Positions 45,666-55,506 of a stretch of 64,000 nucleotides of DNA are shown one piece after another. The DNA is from Thelephora terrestris (Eukaryota; Basidiomycota; Agaricomycetes; Thelephorales; Thelephoraceae): contig WIUZ02000018.1 in assembly GCA_015956445.1 (NCBI GenBank), positions 496,001 to 560,000 of the forward strand, given 5' to 3'. The notes beneath the pieces are model-generated. The model was not told the origin of the DNA. It saw only the letters and a program-made list of their open reading frames with translations, and did not search any database. The stretch's first letter is position 1. Each line of letters begins with the position of its first letter. A program made the translations under genes and the position numbers.

Positions 45666-45879
45666 TTTCTTTCTTGTTTCCCTTTGTAGTATTACCACGA
45701 TTGCGAATAAGACCAATGTCATAAATTATTTGTGTGATTTTCTTCAATATGTCACGCGTTCGTGACATCGACTTGACCTTTATGATGAAGGACAACCTAC
45801 CAGGAGTCGCTAGTTGGACTAGCTAGGTTCTGGGAACCTCAGTGAACACTGGGAGCTAAAGGGTAGAGTGGCCCTGACA

Positions 45880-46339
45880 ACCTGGAAACAGTGATTACAT
45901 CTTGATTACATGGTGAGATCTGGTGCACTTTACTCACACTGTTTTGTCGAATTCCATATTGATAATACTAGGATGCCTGTCCCATGTATTGGAACTATGT
46001 GCTACACCTGCTTATGCCACCTGAGGACCAAAGTTAAGATGAGATCGTGCGATTACCGGCAATCATTGTACTTACCTGTCATGAACATCAATTTTTCGTA
46101 GTATTTTTCTTCAAATTTTCCAAACTCACATTTTTTCTTGTCTTATCTTCGTCATCCCACCACACTCATTATCTTTTCATCTTCTCAAACCCCAAGAAAA
46201 CAATAATGCGCAATCAATTCCAAGACACTATCATAGCCAGACAACAAACTGGTTATAGTATAGACACTAGGAGTTGAATCCTAGCTGACCTGGTGTTCTA
46301 CCAGGAACTGTTTCACCCCTGCAATCACCAAACCACTTC
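45880..46339. other. nothing recognised; possible degenerate left end of P1
   Basis: There is no gene. The stretch at about 46280-46345 loosely resembles the outer arm of the P foldback family (GGTGTTCTACCAGGAAC), which suggests a diverged or rearranged terminus. Confidence 0.35.
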
Positions 46340-47123
46340 TTCCCAGTGCATCACAAACACATTCTGAAATTTCCAGGCCAATTTCCTTGCAGTGTTCCAG
46401 CACAGAAAATTGTAAGTTCATTCACAGTGTTCTGGTGATGTTCTCATTAGATAATCAATGGGTACATTCAGAATTTTCCCAAAGAATGTAACCTCGATGT
46501 TGCTGATCAGTGCATTTAAAATGTTCCTGGTCAGGAAAATTCAAAATGCACCAAAACAATGTTTTTGCAGTGTTCTGGGGTGGTACACCCAGAATGTACT
46601 GGTGCTGTCAACCATGTTCAGCAAACATCAGGAAAACTGCCGGAACACTTCAAGGAAACTGGAAAACCTGGGAACATCAAAAGTTCATTCAAAATGTTCC
46701 CAGTTTTTCCAATGTTCTTGCAGTGTTCTGGCAGTTTTCCTGATGTTTGCTGAACTTATTATATTGTGGTTGACGGCACCAGTACATTCTGGATGTACCA
46801 CCCCAGAACACTGCAAAAACACTGTTTTGGTGCATTTTGAATTTTCCTGACCAGGAACATTTTAAATGCACTGATCAGCAACATCGAGGTTACATTCTTT
46901 GGGAAAATTCTGAATGTACCCATTGATTATCTAATGAGAACATCACCAGAACACTGTGAATGAACTTACAATTTTCTGTGCTGGAACACTGCAAGGAAAT
47001 TGGCCTGGAAATTTCAGAATGTGTTTGTGATGCACTGGGTGGGTTTTGGCCAGGTACATTGTCCATGTCCTTGCAATGAACTTGCAATGTTCTGGACCAG
47101 AACACCACCCCTTGCCCCCAGTG
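46340..47123. mobile_element. foldback element P, copy 1 (CACTA-type MITE)
   Basis: A long palindrome has its axis near 46690, with arms of about 345 bp that mirror each other (for example TGCATTTAAAATGTTCCTGG at about 46512 and its complement at about 46852). The right terminus CTTGCCCCCAGTG at 47123 matches P2. The left terminus is degenerate. It is non-autonomous, with no transposase. It is classed with CACTA/EnSpm-like elements because the better copy P2 has CACTG ends and 3-bp duplications. Confidence 0.75.
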
Positions 47124-47164
47124 TAACCAGAGGTGACCTCTCAACCGGTCTCGGTGTGGGTTCC

Positions 47165-49480
47165 AAAATGAACTGCTACTATCCGGGTGGAGTCAGGACA
47201 CGACCAGAATAGCAGGAGTGAAGGTGAGGGGTCGCCGGTTGTGCAGAGGTTGGGAGGAGGGAGAAGCTGGATAGTGGAGGGAGGACCATGGTAGGTTGGG
47301 AAGTCGTTGGGATGAGAGAAAGAACTCCGTACTAGCAAACTCCTTGCTAGACAATGGTGATGGGCTAGGGGGCTAGTGGACTAGGGGGCTAATTGGCTAT
47401 TGGAACTATGGGGCTATTGGAATCGATGGTCAGAGCAAAGAGCGAGAGGTTTGCGGTGATCAGGTCGTTCAGGCAGAAGGGAAAAGAGGTGTGAAGAGGC
47501 CCAGGGGGTTTCTCGTTTGTTCAGCTAGCTAGTACAGAGTATTTATAGGTAAAGACAGCGCGATCTACGCAAAAGAGATGTGAAAAGTAGTGAACAAGTG
47601 GGGAAACAGTGGGAGAATCAGAACAGGTAAATAGAAGGGGGTAAACGAGGGTCCGACGCAGGGTAGGGAAACAAACGGTTCATCGGGAGACCGGGATGAG
47701 GCTGGGGCAGGTATTACCGAGATGGAGCGATCGTGCAAAACAGAACTGAAAGGGGAAGTCTACGGGTTTGAGATCAAAAGATTGTAACCGGGCGGGAGAT
47801 CAGGAGCAGTCGAAGGTGATTGGCGAGCGAGGGGGGGACGGGTTGACACATGTCTAGGCAGAAGGGAACCGGACCGGAGGAGGGGACACGTGATCAGGAC
47901 AAGATAAGAGATTGGGAGGCATCAGCCGATCGCAACATCAGTGCCGTTCAGGGAGGACAGACACAGAGGCAGAGATAGCGAAGGGGGACACGCGTTGATG
48001 GGATTGCGGGAGTGGTTTGGTGATTGGGATGTCGAATGGAGAGCCCATTCAGCTACTTTTTCCCCATGACCCATGGACCGTACGGTGTGACAAAATCCCA
48101 TGACCCATGGGCCATACGTCGCTGTACGACAGGTACAAATCCCCATGACCCATGGACCGTACGATGGTGTGTGGGCCCCATGACCCGTGGGTTGTACGGT
48201 GCCGTATGATGGTATGGCCTGTCCATGACCCATGGGTTGTACGATGCCGTATGGTGGTATGCCCTTCCCATGACCCATGGGCCGTACGGTGGTGCTGGAC
48301 AGCCATCCACCCTGCCCATGACCCATGGGGCGTACAGCGCCGTACGGTGGTATGCCCTGCCCATGACCCATGGAGCATACGGCGCCGTACGGTGGTATGC
48401 TCTGCCCATGACCCATGGAGCGTATGGCACCGTACGACAGTATGCCCTGCCCATGACCCATGGAGCGTACGGTGAACTGCTACTATCTGGGTGGAGTCGG
48501 AACACGACCAGAATAGCAGAAGTGGGGGTGAGGGGTCACCGGTTGTGCAGAGGTCGGGAAGGGGAGAGAAGCTAGACAGAGGAGAGGGAACCACGGTAGG
48601 TTGCGACGTTGTCGGGACGAGAAGGGAGAACTCCGTACTAGCAAACTCCTGCTAGACGATGACGATGGGCTAGGGGGCTAGTGGGCGATGGGCTAGTAGG
48701 CTAGGGGTCTATTGGAACTATGGGGCTAGTGGAATCGATGTCAGAGCGAGGAGCTGGAGGTTTTCGATGATCAGGTCGTTCAGGCAGAAGGGAGAAGAGG
48801 TGTGAAGAGGCCCAGGGGTTTCTTGTTCGTTCAACTAGCTAGTACAGGGTATTTATAGGTAGGGACAGTGCGATCTACGCGAAAGAGATGGGAAAAGTAG
48901 CGAACAAATGGAGAAACGGTGGGAGAATAAGAACAGGTAGACAGAAAGGGATAAACGAGAGTCCGACGCAGGGTAGGGAGACAAACGGTTCATCGGGAGG
49001 CCGGAACGAGGTTGGGACAGGTCTTACCGAGAGGATGGAGCGATCGTGAGAAACAGAGCCAAAAGGGGAAGTCTACGGGTTCGAGATCAAAAGATCGTAA
49101 CCGGGCGGGAGAGCGGGAGCAGTCGAAGATGATTGGCGAGCGAGAAGGAACGAGTCGACACGTGTCTAGACTGAAGGGAACCGGACCGAGGGAGGGGACG
49201 CGTCATCTCGACGGGATAAGGGATCGGGAGACATCGGCCGATCTCAACATCACGTGCCATTCGGGAAGGACGGCCACAGAGGTGGAAGCAGCGTGCGATG
49301 ACGCACGTCGAAGGGATCGCGGGAACGGCTCGATGATCGGGACGTCAAGTGGGCGTGACCTCCCGTGACCGATCGAGGGGCCGTCGGTTCGCATAGGGGG
49401 TTTCGTCGAGATAGACGGGGTAGGAGCTGGGACTGGAGCTTAAGTCGAAGCTCGCGCGAATAGACGGCGGGTCAACGGCG
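47165..49480. repeat. tandem pair of a 1.3-kb unit (unique part plus 45-bp array)
   Basis: The sequence from about 47168 (GAACTGCTACTATCCGGGTG) recurs from about 48472 (GAACTGCTACTATCTGGGTG) with the same order of landmarks. These are AGCAAACTCC, GGGCTAGGGGGCTAGTGG, TATTTATAGGTA and a final block leading into a 45-bp minisatellite. The offset is about 1.3 kb. No gene is supported. The TATTTATAGG segment could be a promoter of an unrecognised element. Confidence 0.7.
48058..48478. repeat. 45-bp minisatellite, array 1
   Basis: About nine imperfect 45-bp units are built around CCCATGACCCATGG, a palindrome ACGGCGCCGT and a TATGCC spacer. The period is a multiple of three, so several frames stay open on both strands (for example MTHGAYGAVRWYALP). 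Confidence 0.85.
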
Positions 49481-49483
49481 CCA

Positions 49484-49890
49484 TACAATGGTATGCCCTA
49501 CCCATGACCCATGGGTCGTACGGCGCCGTACAACAGTTTGCTCTGCCCATGACCCATGGAGCGTATGGCGCTGTACGACAGTATGCCTTGCCCATGACCC
49601 ATGGGTCGTACGGCGCCGTACGGTGGAATGCCTTGCCCATGACCCATGGGGCGTACGGTACCGTACGGTGGTTTGCCCTGCCCATGACCCATGGAGTATA
49701 TGGCGCCGTACGGTGGTATGCCCTGCCCATGACCCATGGGTTGTATGGTGCTGTACGGGGGTTTGCCCTACCCATGACCCATGGAGCGTACGGTGCCATA
49801 CAACAATTTGCTCTACCCATGACCCATGGAGCGTATGGCGCTGTATGACAGTATGCCTTGCCCATGACCCATGGGTCGTACGGCGCCGTA
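49484..49890. repeat. 45-bp minisatellite, array 2
   Basis: About nine units of the same 45-bp repeat lie at the end of the second 1.3-kb unit. The array passes straight into the left arm of palindrome R. Confidence 0.85.
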
Positions 49891-49891
49891 C

Positions 49892-51435
49892 GGTTGATTA
49901 CCTCGAAAAGAATATTTAATGGATTACCTAATAAGGAACTATATGATGGATTACCTAAAAAAGAAATATTTGATGAATTACCTAAAAAGAAAATATTTGA
50001 TGGATCTCCCCAAAAAGGAAATATTTGATGGATTACCTAAAAAGAAAAAATTACTTGACTGCCTAAAAGAGAAATAGTTGATGGATTACCTAAAAAGGAA
50101 ATATCTGATTGATTCTGGAAAACAGCAACATCCTAACCTAACCTCAAGGCACTGCCAGATCAGGAATCCATTCACCTCTTGCATTATTTTTCTGTTTATA
50201 GTCCTGACTAACCCAAAGTAGTTAAGCTAAAATCATTCAATCTAACCTAACCTAACTCAATTCAACCTAACCCAACCCAACCTAACCTAACCTAACCAAA
50301 CCTGAAATAGCCAGTCTAACCCATTTCAACCTAACCTAACCTGCAGTGGTCTATCCAACCTGACTATAGCTTTGCCTAAGCTGACCCATGACAAACAAGT
50401 CCTAACTTAAACTTGACCTTGCCTAGCACACCCACATGTAACATGGGTTACAGGAATGCAGTGCAAAGTGCATACCCCTTGGGGGACCTCCACCTGTATT
50501 TAGCCATAGGCTGACTATCACTAGAACACACCTACTAAGCTGGACCTACCAGTTGGTAGACCTGCAAGCCAACAGGTCCATGGACTATATTCCATAAGCT
50601 GTGCCTGCCACCCAACCATATTCACCTCTCTTGTACCAGATAGTAACTTGATGACAAATAAAGCCAATCCACCTGGCTGAACCTATGACCCAGTGGACTC
50701 ATTAATTCATAAGTCTATAGGTCTGTGGGCCTGTAATGTGGAGGAACACGCCCAGCTGGATTCTGGGTCTGGTCAGGTAGGTAAATTTGAGTTGTTGCTG
50801 AGTTTTGGCCTGGGCAAGAGATGTTTTGTGAATGTGGTTGGTGGTAATTGAGTGGCAGGATCTTTTATGGAATACCAGTCCAAGGACCTTTTGGCTTGCA
50901 GGTCCACCAACTGGTAGGTCCAGCTTAGTAGGTGTGTTCAAGTGATAGCCAGCCTATGGCTAAATACAGGTGGAGGTCCCCCAAGGGGTATGCACTTTGC
51001 ACTGCATTCCTGTAACCCATGTTACATGTTGGTGTGCTAGGCAAGGTCAAGTTTAAGTTAGGACTTGTTTGTCATGGGTCAGCTTAGGCAAAGCTATAGT
51101 CAGGTTGGGTTAGGTTAGGTTAGATTGGATGGTGTTAGCTTAACCACTTTGGGTTAGTCAGGACTACAAACAGAAAAATAATGCAAGAGGTGAATGGATT
51201 CCTGATCTGGCAGTGCCTTGAGGTTAGGTTAGGATGTTGCTGTTTTCCAGAATCAATCAGATATTTCCTTTTTAGGTAATCCATCAACTATTTCTCTTTT
51301 AGGCAGTCAAGCAAATTTTTCCTTTTTGGGGAGATCTATCAAATATTTCCTTTTTAGGTAATTCATCAAATATTTCTTTTTTAGGTAATCCATCATATAG
51401 TTCCTTATTAGGTAATCCATTAAATATTATTTTTG
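49892..51435. repeat. large imperfect palindrome R
   Basis: The arms meet near 50731. Outer arms carry GATGGATTACCTAAAAAGG-type repeats, then CCTAACCTAACC tracts, then single-copy-like sequence. For example, CATACCCCTTGGGGGACC at 50471 mirrors 50975-50990. Matched blocks near the centre are in register, but the outer arms differ by about 120 bp, mainly in the CCTAA tract. Both arms border inverted 45-bp arrays. No coding capacity is supported. Confidence 0.8.
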
Positions 51436-51870
51436 AGGTATTCCACTGTACGGCACTGTACAACCCATGGGTCATGGGCAGGGCATACTGTCGTATGGTG
51501 CCATATGCTCCATGGGTCATGGGCAGAGCATACCACCATACGGCGCCGTATGCTCCATGGGTCATGGGCAGGGCATACCACCGTACGGCGCTGTACGCCC
51601 CATGGGTCATGGGCAGGGTGGATGGCTGTCCAGCACCACCGTACGGCCCATGGGTCATGGGAAGGGCATACCACTGTACAGCATCGTACAACCCATGGGT
51701 CATGGACAGGCCATACTGTCATACAGCACCGTACAACCCATGGGTCATGGGGCCCACACACCATCGTACGGTCCATGGGTCATAGGGATTTGTACCTGTC
51801 GTACGGCAACGTATGGCCCATGGGTCATGGGATTTTGTCACGCCGTATGGCCCATGACCCATGGGGAAAA
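51436..51870. repeat. 45-bp minisatellite, array 3 (inverted)
   Basis: This is the reverse complement of array 1, including its diverged outer units and the boundary sequence AGCTACTTTTTCCCC. It forms the outer part of the R palindrome on the right side. Confidence 0.85.
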
Positions 51871-52440
51871 AGTAGCTGAAACCTGTGGAACGGACGTGAC
51901 ACTTCTGTGACCGATTGAGGGGCCGTTGACTCGCGTAGTCAGTAGCTAGTGGGGTAGGGAGGTAGGGACTGAGGGCTGATATCAGAGTCGAAGGTCGCGC
52001 AAATAGATTGCGGGTCACCGGGTGTGCTGATGATGAGATAGAATTGACGGGGGAGACGGTACACTTCCAATTTGTCCTTGTCACATTGGGTGTGGGTGGC
52101 GCAGCTCATGCGAGCGGGCAGACACGCACCTGCAGATATGGTGAGTGAATGGATGAAAGGGAAGGACTCACTTAGACGAGGGCCTACATGAGAGAAGGTG
52201 AAGGAAACGGAGGAAAAGGGGGATTTATATATATACATTTATAGGCAAAGTCATCCAACATGTAGCCGAGACACCAAGTCTACCATAAGTTCCCTTCAGT
52301 ACCTACAGTGGTATTGCCTGTGGCGCTGGTAAGTGCTTACTTATTCTTCAGTGAAAATGTGAACTGATTCATCAATAACAAGAATATGAGTTCACACGCA
52401 ACATTATTGGTGTGTACTGACAGTCATGTGCACGAGTTCC
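51871..52440. other. nothing recognised
   Basis: The left part resembles the sequence before array 2 (GAGGGGCCGTTGACTCGCG against 49375-49390). The remainder up to C2 has no gene and one TATATATATA stretch near 52230. Confidence 0.4.
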
Positions 52441-52728
52441 CACAGTGAGTGTAGTTAAGGTCAAGTCAGAGATTCTTTTGAAACACCCTCAGCACAATCC
52501 TTTCTCCTCCCACTCTAGGCATCTGAAGAGCCTTCAGACCTCTCTCCTCATTGGAGTCTGCAAACACTTGAAGTAACTCTTAGTCATTGGGTTGCAGCAC
52601 TCATTGGCAAAGACCTTTCGACTTGACCAACGTGATAAAGGACAACCTACCAGGAGTCACTAGTTGGACTAGCTAGGTTCAGGGAACCTCAGTGGACACT
52701 GGGAGCTAAAGGGTAGAGTGGCCCTGAC
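52441..52728 (+). mobile_element. LTR-like unit C, copy 2 (right-end fragment)
   Basis: This matches 43408-43590 joined directly to 45773-45879. It ends GGTAGAGTGGCCCTGACA. It lacks unit B and so gives the empty site for B2. The left part of the unit is missing. Confidence 0.75.
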
Positions 52729-53200
52729 ACCCCCCGACCCTCCTATATTGGGAAACAACCCCCCACCCCATATAAAAGTTGTCCATATATAGTAGTGAGG
52801 ACCAGATACACGACCACAGCGCAGGAGAGCCGATGACTAAACTGTAGAAGAAGCACTGTGGAAGAGTGAAAAGGTGATGGTGGCGAAGGTGCTTTTGTCA
52901 CATCCTCTACCCGGAAAAACAGCACAGAGACCACACACCCATTTTGGGTCATGTGTGTTTTTCTGTTCCATAGAAAACCATTGGTTATTTTGCATGGGTA
53001 TATAGGAAAAAAAATTCCTTGCGGGCATTGCCTCAACTCAGCAAGCAAAACCCTCCCCAGAAAGTGCACAGACCACTCTGCAACCACACCCCCTGTATTT
53101 TTCATTCAATTGTCAAGATCAGGGACCCCAGACACTGGGGTGGGGGGGTTCCTAGGGACAGTTGTGTGTCCCCGGGTGCACTCCCATGCACCCCCTGACA
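52729..53200. other. possible short LTR-like piece
   Basis: The interval begins with a C-rich run after C2 and ends CACCCCCTGACA at 53200, followed by the paralogous block. A TATAAAAG box is near 52781. No duplication could be matched at both sides, so the identity is open. No gene is supported. Confidence 0.3.
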
Positions 53201-53475
53201 CTTCCTTACCAGACTGTTGGGAAGGTGTGGTTTTGTAAGCACCCAGTGGAAGGCTGTCGCTGTGATGCTGGTGTTTGGCATACAAGCTCGTTGATCATCA
53301 AATTGATGGCATATCTTGGCCATTTCGGCTGACTTTAACTTCATAATTAATGCTCTCAAAATCTCCAGCAACCGCTTGTGTTCAGAGCAATCCCCCAAGC
53401 AATCCTCCAGAACCACCCACACCCCGCTCTACACTTGATTCTGGATTCTAGCTTACTCATGACGGCCTCACACGT
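53201..53475. repeat. paralogous block, interrupted copy (first part)
   Basis: Matches about 34760-35040, starting TTCCTTACCAGACTGTTG. It continues at 54835-55447 after LTR T and at 60451-60560 after foldback P2. Confidence 0.8.
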
Positions 53476-54834
53476 TGTCGGACCCCTGGATTAATCATGA
53501 TTTATTTACGATTTTTCGCACAATTAATAGTGTACTTACAGCCCAAGGAAGAATATTCTATGGATAAAGAATTGTTTATTCATTTGATAAGATAAGGACA
53601 AATAGATAAGATAAGAGATAAGATAAGCCTGGAAAATCATGGAAAATCATGGAATTCCTTGGAGCCTACTGGAAAACACTGGAACATATTAGAAGGTAAT
53701 GGAACATTCTAGAAGGTGACAGAATGTCACAGACATGACCACTTGTCACCCAAAGGAACAAGACGGAAGTCCATGGAACATGATGGAATGTTATGGAGCA
53801 ATGTGGAATGTGTTGGAATGTTCTGGAACATTCTCCTGTAAATTAGTATATATAGACCTCAACCACACTTCTAAGGGAGAAGCAGTTCACCCACCAGAAC
53901 AGCAGTTCACCCACTGCTCAGGGAGAATCACCAATAGCTCAGTCTTCACCTAGACTGAGGCTCTCTTTGCTAGTTTTCCCCCGCAACTTTGCATCTACCC
54001 TCTACCCCTAGGACTGATTGGTTGAGTGATTTTGAGTAATCACATACCACTTTCAGCCTCATCCTCTGTGTGAAGAAGCACTAAGTCAGAAGTACTGATT
54101 GAGCCTAGCACACTTGTGACATCGGAGTTTTTGGTGTCTGTATTTACTGAAGTCTGATACCTTAGGCAGATAGCCCTCCACCTCAGAAGAGTGATTGTCT
54201 AGGTGACAGCCAGATTTAGCAAATACCACAAAGGTCTACAACATATTCTACGACATACCGTTTTATCTCAAGTTTATTTGAAGTTATATTTGTTTGACAT
54301 ACTAGGCGTCATCTGCAGCAAGTTTAAGGTATCTGACATATCTCTATCAGTTCTATGACATATCTTGTCACTTTTACGACACATCAAGCACAGCCTCAGG
54401 TGTAAGCATACACCTTCCCTATTTGGTTTAGCCTCACAACACAGCCTTAGGTACAGCCTAAGCACAGGACTATTACACAGCCTCAAGCATAGCCTCAAGG
54501 TCCATTCTTGAGTCAGGAACTCCATTCCCATCAGAACACAGATTCCCACGTTCAAGTTAGGTGTCTAATCAGAGTGGACAGAGCCCCTGAGTGATAACAT
54601 TACTGATTCCCTGGAATAATTACTGAGGGACGCACTACAAGTAGATCCCCAGCAAACTCATCAGGACCAAGAGCCGGAAAGAGGAACCCCGCTCTACCCT
54701 GTGGAGTTGTTAGTAAAGTTCATTGACTAATCAACCAGCCTGCTTGGTTTCTATACTCTAGTCTCTAAGCAAACCAAAGGGTGTTAGTTATCTTCTGTAT
54801 AGAGAATAGCACTACACTCCCCACAAACCTGACA
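53476..54834 (+). mobile_element. solo LTR T (1,359 bp)
   Basis: Begins TGTCGGACCCCTGG and ends ACAAACCTGACA, with ACGT on both sides (53472-53475 and 54835-54838). The uninterrupted paralogous block has one ACGT at this place (about 35043), so the ends and the 4-bp duplication are well supported. A TATATATA box at about 53848 and AT-rich sequence fit an LTR promoter. It is a single repeat without an internal region, best read as a solo LTR. Family unknown. Fossil. Confidence 0.8.
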
Positions 54835-55146
54835 ACGTACGAACATTTTTTCCCCGACAACCTGCAGATCTCAGAGCTGTCTCTCCCTTTACCTCAAGGA
54901 AACTGCATCTCCCGAGTTTAACCCGAAATGGACAATGTGCGATCTTTTTGACTCGGTCCTAGCCCAAGTACGCTGCAGTGTGCATTACATAAAAACCCCG
55001 CACCCATATGCTCAGAGACTGTCACCACCCATTGACGAGCTTTGGGCTCCTGCACGTTTCTTCAGCAAGGCATGAAACCCCACAACATCACAGTCAGATA
55101 AAAGGGGCATACTCATCAAACATGATACCCTCCATTGTTGACGATA

Positions 55147-55440
55147 ATGTTTACATTTACTCCTCTCCTGTTGGTCTTTCTCTTTCTACCTCATGCCCTC
55201 TCCAATGCAACCTGTGCGACCCTTGAAGCCAAGCTCGCCGTGTCATCAGTTTTCTACTCAGGCAAGTATTTTCCCCGATTCTCATCTCGACTGACATCCG
55301 AACAATCATCTCGCGCTAGGGTCTCTCAAGTACACTGAAGCCATCAGCCATTTCTTAACCGCAAACATTCACCAGTCTACCTGCATCTCACAACCTGCCA
55401 CTCACTTGGCCCTTTTGGAGATTTTATGTGTCCCTCAGCA
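55147..55440 (+). pseudogene. FAD-linked oxidase (BBE-like) 5' fragment
   Basis: ATG at 55147 opens MFTFTPLLLVFLFLPHALSN, a clear signal peptide. ATCATLEAKLAVSSVFYSG follows, then a GC-AG intron (55262-55319; donor TCAG|GCAAGT) and GSLKYTEAISHFLTANIHQS. This is the typical N-terminus of secreted BBE-like oxidases, before the FAD-histidine motif. Foldback P2 cuts the gene at 55448, and the sequence beyond P2 (60451-60560) is short and shared with 35690-35790. It is only a fragment, but this part is well preserved. Confidence 0.6.
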
Positions 55441-55506
55441 TCGATAACACTGGGGGCAAGGGGTGGTGTTCTGGTCCAGAACATTGTAAGTTCATTGCAA
55501 GGAAAT

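Larger units (their letters stand above)
43591..45767 (+). mobile_element. LTR-like unit B, copy 2, inserted in C1
   Basis: The 2,177-bp unit begins TGTCAGGGTTG and ends CGTTCGTGACA. It is flanked by a perfect 5-bp duplication, TCGAC (43586-43590 and 45768-45772). The empty site is preserved at about 52612-52625 in C2 (CCTTTCGACTTGACC). It carries the 207-residue ORF (minus) and the larger coiled-coil and Cys/His gene (plus), divergently transcribed. No reverse transcriptase or integrase is present. It looks nearly whole. Confidence 0.85.
43111..45879 (+). mobile_element. LTR-like unit C, copy 1 (right part), hosting B2
   Basis: The right end CCTGACA lies at 45879. From about 43180, stretches such as GCTAGTAAGGCCCTTTGTCC and CTTCCCTTACTTAGCGTT match unit A (about 4214 onward), and both units end GGTAGAGTGGCCCTGACA. 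A TATAAATA box lies at 43339-43346. B2 (43591-45767) is inserted here. Copy C2 (52441-52728) shows the uninterrupted site. The left end could not be found, so C1 is either truncated or begins upstream of the NACHT gene. Fossil. Confidence 0.6.

Noticed and set aside
48049-48594. Long ORFs of 100-180 residues on both strands of the 45-bp arrays
   Set aside because: They arise because the repeat period is a multiple of three and lacks stops. They are open in several frames and show no start context or domain.
52729-53200. A full LTR with defined ends after C2
   Set aside because: The right end CCTGACA is plausible, but the left end and duplication cannot be fixed in the C-rich run, so it is listed only as a possible piece.
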